A stretch of 64,000 bases of DNA from NCBI GenBank assembly GCA_964023275.1, contig OZ029914.1, forward strand, positions 33,301,351 to 33,365,350, in the 5' to 3' direction. This document shows positions 56,396 through 64,000 of this stretch, in pieces. Below the pieces are notes generated by a model. That model made no database searches. It was not told the origin of the DNA and worked only from the letters and a program-made list of their open reading frames with translations. Source of the stretch: Norana najaformis. Lineage: Eukaryota > Annelida > Clitellata > Crassiclitellata > Hormogastridae. Positions within the stretch are counted from its first letter, which is position 1. Each line of letters begins with the position of its first letter. The translations under genes were made by a program, and so were the position numbers.

Positions 56396-58352
56396 GGCAG
56401 CTTTTAACTTAAATGTGGTTTGTTATTACTATTCTGTTTATACAAAACCTAGTATTTCCACAACATATCTATGACGTTCTTACGAGAGTGATGAAGAGAA
56501 GCATTTAAGCTGAACCGCTGCTTCTGAAGATCAATTTTTGCCAATTTGCGCTGACGTGCTCCATCTTGTTTCTAAATTTAAGTGAGCTTGGCTCGTTTTT
56601 GCATAGAGCCTGCCAGGCTAATAAGAACAGTTTTCTTGGATGAACTGTGCTGTCTGCCTCAGCATGTCCTGAGACTAGTGCAGAATTCCTATTTGTGTAA
56701 TATGACCAACATTCTTTGAAGCTCACTCCATTTTCATGTAATAATTTTTCACTAGGCCATCCTCCTCACTGAAGCTCGTAATCAGAACTCCTGTTGTCTG
56801 GTTTATATATTCTGTGATTTTTCATTTGTGTAGCCATAGATCTGCTATCTATGCAGACACTGTACAATGTATATTACATGCAGTACTATAATGTATTGCA
56901 CAGTATAAGTCTATATACATACTTGTAACATATGCATATTTTATATATAAATAGCATATGCATATGACTGTGTATACATGCATACAGACAGATATAGCAC
57001 TGAGTGTAAAAGAACTGTTTTGGGACTGGCATATTTGTGATGCCTTTGCTATTAGTTATTCCGTAGATCAGTCTTTAATGCCAGAGATTGGTGTGGAATG
57101 TTGTCCGGAATTACTGGGTTCAAAATTTCGGCCTAAGCAGGCTGGCACTTGATTGCATCTTTTGGCATCTGTTGCTGTTATGGCTTCATCTTTCTGTTGT
57201 CTTTCTGTGAACCGTGAACTATGTGTGAGGTAATTGCGCATTTATGAGACATACCTCTGTGAAATCCTGGATCATGGACCTAGTTTTGGGATTGTAAGAT
57301 TCTTTGGATTAAAAAGCTTGCGCTGCAGTATTTAACTGTTTAAATATTAATATTTAAATATTCGAGGGAATGGGCTACATTTGATGAAGGTGACAGTGTG
57401 GTAGCCAACATTCCACTCATTTGAGCTAACAGTTCCAGTTGGAGCTGTGCTGTTGCTAGTGGTCCTGTTCAATGGGTAATCTTATCTATTCTAACATGGT
57501 GCATTTTAATGGCTGTGGATAACTGACTTCTGATTAATTTGTATGGCAAAATTTCCAAAGCGGTGATTCACATAATTTGAATCTGTGAGGTAATGATTCA
57601 GAAGTTGAGACTGAATTGATCCCAGCTCTGATGTCCTTCGTTTCAAGTTAACACCATGAGTTTTATTCGCTTATCTTTGGGATTTTTAACCAACACAGGA
57701 CTGGTTACAGCTCTGATTTCATGTCTTTGTAAAGCAAGGTTTATAACCACATTTCTGAATTGGTTCATTTGCAGTTTACAGGAAAAAATACCTCGGTCTG
57801 TTCTCTTGTTTCTGATCAGTTTGCCTTAAAAATTTGCTTTACAAAGCCGTTTTCAGCCATCTGTGAATTTTTAAACATGTATGTTAACACACCAATAAGC
57901 TGCATTTTGTGAAAGTTTTTGACATCGAATGTCGACTTTGCAGAAAGGTTAAAAATCCACTAGTTCAATATCCTGTGGGATCAGATTTCTTGTTGCTGGT
58001 CCAGGGTGACTGTCATTTGCCACTGGATCTTTTCTTCTGCATTCAGAGGAATAGTTTTGCAATTGTTAACTGTGCTTTTCCTCTACTCTGCATGAGTGGT
58101 AATACATATCTTGTGTTTGTGTGGCATTCTGTTTGTTTGTCTTTGTGGTCGAGTGTCCTTCTGTTTGTCTGCCTTTGTGGCTGTGCCTCTTCCTTTGTCT
58201 GTTTGCTTTGTTACGTATCTAATTGTTTGTGTGTTTGTCCTCGCCTGTGATTCCTCTCTCAGCCGACGGATGTATGGCGTGTTAACAAATGTATTACGTA
58301 CTTACTTGATTATAAATGATATCTCAAATTCTTGTGCTTTTGTTCTTTCCAG

Positions 58353-58454
58353 ATTCGAAACATTCAGCACGTTTTACGACTGACGAAGGAGAACCTGGAG
58401 GCTCTCAATGCAGAGTTTGGCAATCACAAGCATCCTCCATCGATGTATCTCAAG
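58353..58454 (+). CDS. Raf: RAF kinase exon 2 (BRS helix)
   Basis: Acceptor tgttctttccag, then 34 codons, phase 0 both ends: IRNIQHVLRLTKENLEALNA followed by EFGNHKHPPSMYLK. This matches the BRAF-specific region (family pattern NIxxxIxLTxxxIEALxxxFxxxxxPPxxYL), a helical unit that in BRAF contacts KSR and is absent from vertebrate RAF1/ARAF. Joined to exon 1 the junction reads ...LLKE-IRNIQ. It identifies the gene as BRAF-type, as expected for the single invertebrate RAF. Confidence 0.95.
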
Positions 58455-59512
58455 GTCTTAGTCACTCTGATTTTCCTCTTGCTCTTCTTTACCATCGGCA
58501 TATCATCATCGTCGTCGTCATCATCATCATCATCAATAGCGTGCCTCTATCTGGAGCATTGCCGTTTCCACAATTCTCTGCCAACTGTCACATTCCTGGG
58601 CTCGCCTTCAGGCTGTATGCAGCCCAAAGTTTTGTGGCAGAAGATCCACATATGCTGTCTGACGGAAGAAGAATATAGCTCATTATTATTATTACTTTAG
58701 CATCTAATTATTATCATCATAATTATCATAAATGGTATCATTCAACAAATTATTATTATTACAGTTGTTATTATTACTGACTGCCATTTTTAATTTCTTT
58801 GCAGTGGTTAAAATAATTCATTCATTCATTCCTAGCATTTATATAGTGTTCCTCTGAGATATCTTCTCAAAGTCAATCCCAGCCCAGCCTCAGTGAAATA
58901 GAACAGTTTTTAAAATTCTTTTGTAAGCTTTACTGTTATACTGTTGTTATTATTACTAAGTGCCATTTTTTAGTGCACTTTAACACCTCATGAGTTAATA
59001 GGGGTGCATTACACTAGAAAACAAACATTTAAACTATAAAAATGTAATAGAAACAAAAAAATTGTTATATAAATTGTCCAACATAATTTGCACTTCCACA
59101 AAATGGTAAAATGTTATGTTTATGAACGATAATTGGCTGCACTGAGTCAGAGAGAAAATAATGTTCTCATGAGATCCCATGTAACTGTTTTGACGTCTCC
59201 TGGTAATTCTTTAACAGGCCATGGATGTTGTTGACACACAAGAAGATTGTGATTACACTGTACTAGGCTAGATGACTTGTAGAAAACATGTTGACGAGGA
59301 CATACGGAGAAACGTACAGACTTGGGCACAAAGATGGACAGCCAAACTTATAGATGTGCACTAGGGCCGGCCACCAGACATGCAGGCATCTGCACAAAGA
59401 CAGCCAAACAACAGACAGATAGAGTGGCTGGTTATAACTACAGAAGCTAGAAGTAACGTAGCACAGGGTAACGAAGGGTTCATTTGGTGAACTTGTGTCG
59501 GTTACATTGCAG
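58455..59512 (+). other. Raf: RAF intron 2 (1058 nt)
   Basis: GTCTTA to ttacattgcag. Contains (TCG/TCA)n at about 58497-58537, att-rich tracts (58680-58765) and a tttatatagtg-type repeat end near 58850. No other exon. Confidence 0.85.
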
Positions 59513-59764
59513 GAATACGAAGGCCTCACGAATAAAATTCATGAACTCCAACTGCGTGAGCAGGAGCTACAGGAGCACTTGAGTTCCGAATGCCTTCCAG
59601 CTGACTCTTCCCTCCAGACAGATGATCGACTTGATCCAGTTGATCATGAGCAGCTACTGCCGTACTACCCCCCTTCCATTCCTACTCCAAGTACAGATAC
59701 AGCTGACAAAGGAACAATGAGAAACATGGTCAAAGCTTACCTACCCAACAAGCAGATCACAACC
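59513..59764 (+). CDS. Raf: RAF kinase exon 3 (BRS end, RBD start)
   Basis: 84 codons, phase 0 both ends, donor ACC with GTGAGT. It starts EYEGLTNKIHELQLREQELQ, the second BRS helix (BRAF: YExxTxKLxxLQxREQxLL). A low-complexity Ser/Pro/Asp linker follows, then the first Ras-binding-domain strand MVKAYLPNKQITT (BRAF/RAF1: VRVFLPNKQRTV). LPNKQ is the RAF RBD signature. The Arg that follows Q in vertebrate RAFs is Ile here, and the Arg of 'IRVF' is Lys. Confidence 0.97.
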
Positions 59765-59954
59765 GTGAGTCTTACCCTCAGTTGTCATAAATCAGAGGTA
59801 AGGTGAGGTCATTGATTGCTCGTACATCTAAAACACTGTTTCTCGGAGGGTTGAATGATCATTTGGCTGAAGCACAAACAGAGCAATGCAGGCACTCCTG
59901 AAAACCAATATATTTCAGGTTAGTCCATTCTCAATGCGTTCACTGCTTAGGGTC

Positions 59955-60303
59955 ACTGGCTGCGCTCCGTCATAGGTTAAGGATCTGTGCACTCTGGTTT
60001 CCTCAGTACCTGGCTGTGGCTCTTTCCAGTTGGCTGCCCATGGTTGCCTCATTGTCCCACATATGCATACTTCCATGGCTCAGCGTAGAAGGTTTGCCTT
60101 TGTCGGACCTACCCACTGGAATAACTTGTCTTATGAGATGTGGCTTGAGCTCCTCAGTTTGTCCCTTCCGCTGTTCTGCAGGCCCCTGAAGACTCTTGTT
60201 TGATGGTGGTTTCCCTGCTTTGGGTCGTGAGGGCCTTTGATGAGTGTATTCTTGAAGTGGTGCTTTACAAATGTCAGATTACAATTACAAAATTACAATT
60301 ACA
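59955..60303 (+). mobile_element. LINE tail fragment in RAF intron 3
   Basis: Reads RRRFAFVGPTHWNNLSYEM, then FCRPLKTLV, the ORF2 C-terminal tail, followed by a gatta/attacaa tail at about 60280-60303. Confidence 0.75.
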
Positions 60304-60767
60304 CAGGTTCGCAGCTTGCTCAGGTCTGTTTACCAGACAGCAATGTCTGGTGACGGCAGACATTAATGTGACTGGAAGGCTTGTATAGTGAAGAAGCGTG
60401 ACAGGAATTTTTGCTTTCAGATGGTGTTTTTCTTGATCCTTTGAAGGTAGACTGAATGGAGATTCGATGTTATAGCATGCATCATTATAGCAGGAATTCT
60501 ATTCTAATCTAATGACTTCTATAGAGCTGGTATCACAGTGCATAAAAAATCACTCAAAGGTTGCTTGAAGTGAAACTATTGTGGTCAAAATAATAATCTG
60601 TTGGAGAAGCCTGAAAAACCTGATGCTAGGCTATGGTGGGTATGCAAGCTGAAACAGACGAGTTTTAAGGTTAGTTCTGAATGGCTTTGCAGAGGTGACT
60701 GAACGCACAGCTGTGAAGGAATGGATTCCAAAATTAGTTCAGCTATAGGAAATAAACTCGTTTTAAC

Positions 60768-60879
60768 ATGACCATGTTATAACATGACCTTGTTATAACA
60801 GGACCTTGTTATCACATGACCTTGTTTTGACATGAACTTGTTTTAACACGACCTTGTTATAACATGACCTTGTTTTAAC
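60768..60879. repeat. 16-bp minisatellite, 7 units
   Basis: Variants of atgaccttgttataac; a further 1.5 copies lie at 60912-60937. Confidence 0.9.
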
Positions 60880-61124
60880 AAGACTTTATCTATCTTAAAT
60901 GGGCAGAGAAGTTGTTATAACATGACCTTGTTATAAGGTGGTTCTTTGTGGGAGTATCATTGCCTTTAAAGAGGAGAGCATGCACTTTGTTGAAATTGTG
61001 TTTCGGTTGAACTGTTCTGTTTCTCTGACTCTGTGACCGACTGACAACAGCTGTGCCACTGATGTCGTTGTCCATCTTTCCGGTGAAGCTGGTTTTTTAT
61101 TTCTCCGGAGACCCTGACCGCACT

Positions 61125-61155
61125 GTCATCATCATCATCATCATCATCATCATAT
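61125..61155. repeat. (ATC)n microsatellite
   Basis: Ten or so tca/atc units. Confidence 0.95.
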
Positions 61156-61661
61156 AGCCAAAGACAGTCACCTATCACACACACACACCCTGCACCTGCT
61201 GTCTGAATGTCTGCCTGTGTCACTGCCTAGCCTTGTCTCTTCTTGTCCATCTGTTCATCAGTCAGTCTGTCTGTCTGCCCATGAGCCTGCCAATCAGCTT
61301 ATTTGTCTGTTTGCCTGTCAGTCTGCAAGTATGTTTTTATCTGTTTGCCTGTCAGTCTGCAAGTATGTATGTGTTCATAGGCCTTGTCTGTTTTATATGT
61401 CTCCCAGTCTGACCTTCTGTTTGGAATGCCTGGTCGTCTGCAGGACTGCTGTATTGTATGTGCCTCTGTGTCTGTCAGCCTTCCTTTCTATGTCTGCTTG
61501 GTGTATTGCTGTCCTGTAGTGACGTCCATTACTGCTGCTACTGCTGCCCTGGATGGTCGGTCGCTGCCGACAATCGATAAGTTCGCTGACCTTTCGCTCT
61601 GATGTTTGTGCGGCCAATACGTCAGTCTCCTACCCGGATGCGTCAGTTCTTGATGTCACGG

Positions 61662-61691
61662 CTGCTGCTGCTGCTGCTGCTGCTGCTGATG
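61662..61691. repeat. (CTG)n microsatellite
   Basis: About nine ctg units give poly-Leu or poly-Ala in ORFs. No exon evidence. Confidence 0.95.
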
Positions 61692-62194
61692 CGGCTTGCG
61701 AGTGTGCAGGCACTCGGGGTATTGGCGTTTCATGCTTACGAGAGACTGTGTGAGCGAGTAAGACAGTCAGGCGGATGCACTGTTAAAGTGGATGAATTGA
61801 ATGGTATCATCTGGGGGGGGGGGTCTGGAATTGGGGTCTGGATCATTGTGTTTCAATTGACAGTCTGTTATTGAGGCATGCCGCCAGGAGGAGAGATTGT
61901 TCATCTGTGTAGGATTGCTGTTTTTCTGTGCTTTGGCTGAATGATCTGGCAACCTCAGGGCACCTCTGCCTTCATGTAAACCAGCTGATGAGATATTTAC
62001 TATCAATTAAAACCTCTCCCTGTTGCTAGCAATAACATTTTCAGAGAATTTGTTTCCAGTCTTAATGTGATGTGTTGGGATTTCATTTTCACAGCTTTGG
62101 TATGACATGTGGATGTATACATATCTGAATATTAATATTTATGTAGCACCTTTTAAGTACCTCTCAGAAGTGGTGGACAGTCTTCTATCTCAAC

Positions 62195-62250
62195 TTCCCA
62201 TCTCCCAAGAAATGCTGCCATATTCCCATCTCCCAAGAAATGCTGCCATA
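62195..62250. repeat. 28-bp tandem duplication
   Basis: ttcccatctcccaagaaatg plus ctgccata, at 62195 and 62223. Confidence 0.9.
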
Positions 62251-62873
62251 TATCTGTTAAGTGTGCAGACAAGTGCATTGGTTTGGCACATGATATCGTG
62301 ACCATGATGATGTGATCTGCAGAGACAAGATGATTTGCCATGTCTGATTTAGAGGGTCTGTGACGAAAGTACGCTACCCAAAACTTGGCTGACATGCAGG
62401 CTAACATTTTGCAATGACCTAACATGGATTTGGTACCAACAGAGTTTCTCGACTAAATATCATGCCAGCCAGTGTTTGTGAAATCAGAAACAACAGTTTG
62501 TCAATTAAGAGCGTAACTTACGACCACTTACGAGCACAGTCAGCAACAGCAACGCTGATAATGATAGGAGACACTTGGCACGCTACAAACAACTTTGTGT
62601 GGGTAAAAGAAAAACCAAGACCTCCTAAACACTGGGTCAGGATTAGAGTGCATTACATAACTAATTGCATGTGTAGAAAATAATGCTGTTATTTTATTAT
62701 TTAATATACTTGATTATCATGCTATTAATGCAATTGCCCTGTTCTGATTTTAACACAGTTCAAATTTTAACACAGTTGACAATAATCTCTTCTTGCACTA
62801 AAGCCACTGCATAAGGATATGTTCTGTCTTTGATCCTACTAGGAAATATATTACTTTTTTGTACTCTGGCCTA

Positions 62874-62877
62874 TATA

Positions 62878-62960
<83 letters not shown>
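62874..62960. repeat. (AT)n microsatellite
   Basis: About 40 AT units with one gt interruption. Confidence 0.98.
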
Positions 62961-62964
<4 letters not shown>

Positions 62965-63359
62965 CAGGGTGTACAAAGGGGAAATGGTGTTAAGGTTATG
63001 ATATGTCTATGATCTCCTTGCAAGAAACCCACCAAAAGTTTGCAGATGAATGACTGGTGGTTCGGGTATATCTGCAGTAGCCGGGTAATGGTGTATTGTA
63101 ATTATTATTGGTATATTATAATTATTATTGGTATATGTATGAGCTGTGTAAGTCAGTAAATAGTATCCATTTGCAAAGATGCATTCATGTTCATGAATTT
63201 ATAGTTAAGTATGACATGTGCGAATACTGACCAAATGTTGGAAAATGTGAAATTGAGCTGAAGAATGTGTAATTCAGGATTCAGCTTATGAAATCATATT
63301 GGGTTGTTTTTCTTTTGATCAATTATGGGCTGTGTAATGTTTAAAATGTTTGAAGGGGT

Positions 63360-63585
63360 TGTTTGATCTGGGAAGTTCAAATTCCTGCCAGGGCAGAAAC
63401 TTGTTCAAAGGTTTCTGCTTCACTTATACCCCCTAGCAAAATCAGCTATTAAACTCAGTAACGGCGAGGTTGATGACCGGCTACCCACCATCATAAGCTG
63501 AGGCTAAGAAAGTGAAGTCGCTAGCACTTTGTACCGTTGGTTGCCTTTGAAGGCTAGTAGCTTAAAGTACTGCTATTCTTCTTAA
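63360..63585 (+). mobile_element. SINE, third copy in RAF introns
   Basis: Matches the 52976 copy: ttcctgccagggcagaaact, atcagctattaaact-like, agtgaagtcgctagcacttt, and a ctattcttctt tail. Confidence 0.65.
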
Positions 63586-63648
63586 ATGTATCCTTTTAAG
63601 TTGAATGCAAAACCGGTTGGCATATTAATACTTTGCAGTGCTTTGCAG

Positions 63649-63752
63649 ATTCCAGTAAGGCCAGGTGTTGCCTTGAGAGATGCTCTAGCAAAGGGAATGA
63701 AACGTCGGGAACTGAACCCTGACAAGTGCATCGTATATCGAGCACAGCAACG
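63649..63752 (+). CDS. Raf: RAF kinase exon 4 (RBD core)
   Basis: 104 nt, phase 0 in, phase 2 out; donor CG with GTGAGA at 63753. It encodes IPVRPGVALRDALAKGMKRR, then ELNPDKCIVYRAQQ. This is the RBD helix (RAF1: [20 protein letters not shown]): basic residues equivalent to RAF1 K84, K87 and R89 are kept. The gene continues beyond the window; the cysteine-rich and kinase domains are not included. Confidence 0.95.
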
Positions 63753-64000
63753 GTGAGATGACTGCATCACTTTGTATGTTGTTTCCAGAGATTTTGATTC
63801 TTAGTGATGTTCATTTATTTGTGTTTATGTAAAGCACTTATTGCCTGCGCAAAGTGAGTAAATTGGAATCTGAGGTGTGGCTCGCTTCCAGTGAAGCGAT
63901 GTAGCTACTGGTAGTCTCTTTGTTGTGGTCACAGAGATGGAACGGGACAGCTGTCTTCTTTTCTAAGTTGGATAAGACTTTGAATTCAGGACTGTATAAC
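63753..64000 (+). other. Raf: RAF intron 4, partial
   Basis: Starts GTGAGA; runs off the edge. No exon was seen. Confidence 0.8.

Larger units (their letters stand above)
51297..58352 (+). other. Raf: RAF intron 1 (7056 nt)
   Basis: Begins GTAGGC, ends tgttctttccag. It holds SINE copies (52378-52560, 52976-53235), GAT-type microsatellites (54540-54720, 56155-56390) and long unique AT-rich sequence. No additional exon was recognised. Confidence 0.85.
59765..63648 (+). other. Raf: RAF intron 3 (3884 nt)
   Basis: GTGAGT to ctttgcag. Holds a LINE tail, a 16-bp minisatellite, (ATC)n, (CTG)n and (AT)n repeats, and a SINE. ORFs at 61217-61874 (Cys/Leu-rich) are satellite-driven. Confidence 0.85.

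Noticed and set aside
57909-58250. 113-aa Cys/Leu-rich ORF in RAF intron 1
   Set aside because: Low-complexity gttt/gtct sequence, no homology features; lies within an intron on the same strand.
61602-61874. 90-aa ORF with signal-peptide-like Leu run
   Set aside because: The Leu run is a (CTG)n microsatellite in RAF intron 3.

Overview
The window is animal nuclear DNA. It has spliced genes with long introns, no bacterial-style operons, abundant microsatellites and minisatellites, and many decayed transposons: RTE-like and CR1/L2-like LINEs, MULE and hAT DNA elements, and tRNA-like SINEs. The RAF gene carries a BRAF-type N-terminal region and EFCAB10 is a ciliary-type gene, so a metazoan is certain. 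A marine-type invertebrate is likely, but the species cannot be named from sequence alone. Everything here was read by eye; no database search or alignment program was run.

Right third (47-64 kb): two genes are firmly recognised, arranged head to head. EFCAB10 lies on the minus strand and is complete in three phase-consistent exons (50403-50520, 48195-48371, 47259-47353). The 5' part of a RAF kinase gene lies on the plus strand (exons 51189-51296, 58353-58454, 59513-59764, 63649-63752) and runs off the right edge inside the Ras-binding domain. They share a gap of about 670 bp that probably holds a bidirectional promoter. RAF introns carry copies of one SINE family, a LINE tail and several satellites; EFCAB10 intron 1 carries a MULE transposase fossil.

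Left and centre (5-30 kb): a set of minus-strand exons with good splice sites (29328-29522, 24942-25207, 22422-22614, 20384-20498, 17594-17702, 16431-16618, 12042-12224, 5469-6302) looks like one or two genes I do not recognise. Reading phases agree from 20.5 kb down to a polyA signal at 5443-5448. Around these exons, blocks of repeated sequence at 8.3-16.3 kb recur in a different order at 26.9-31.6 kb. One shared block is an intron that is much more alike between copies than the exon it abuts.

Transposon archaeology: a near full-length RTE-like LINE (12327-15723, minus) has a perfect 12-bp target duplication and a matching empty site at 27.83 kb. A second, 5'-truncated LINE (37.05-39.14 kb, plus) was itself hit by a 384-bp hAT-type MITE with an 8-bp target duplication. 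Two MULE fossils and many LINE tails fill other spaces.

Lesser candidates: a coiled-coil exon near 1.6-1.9 kb with an apparent frameshift, and isolated exon-like ORFs at 33.5, 34.5, 41.2, 42.4 and 44.4 kb. No tRNA, rRNA or CRISPR was found.
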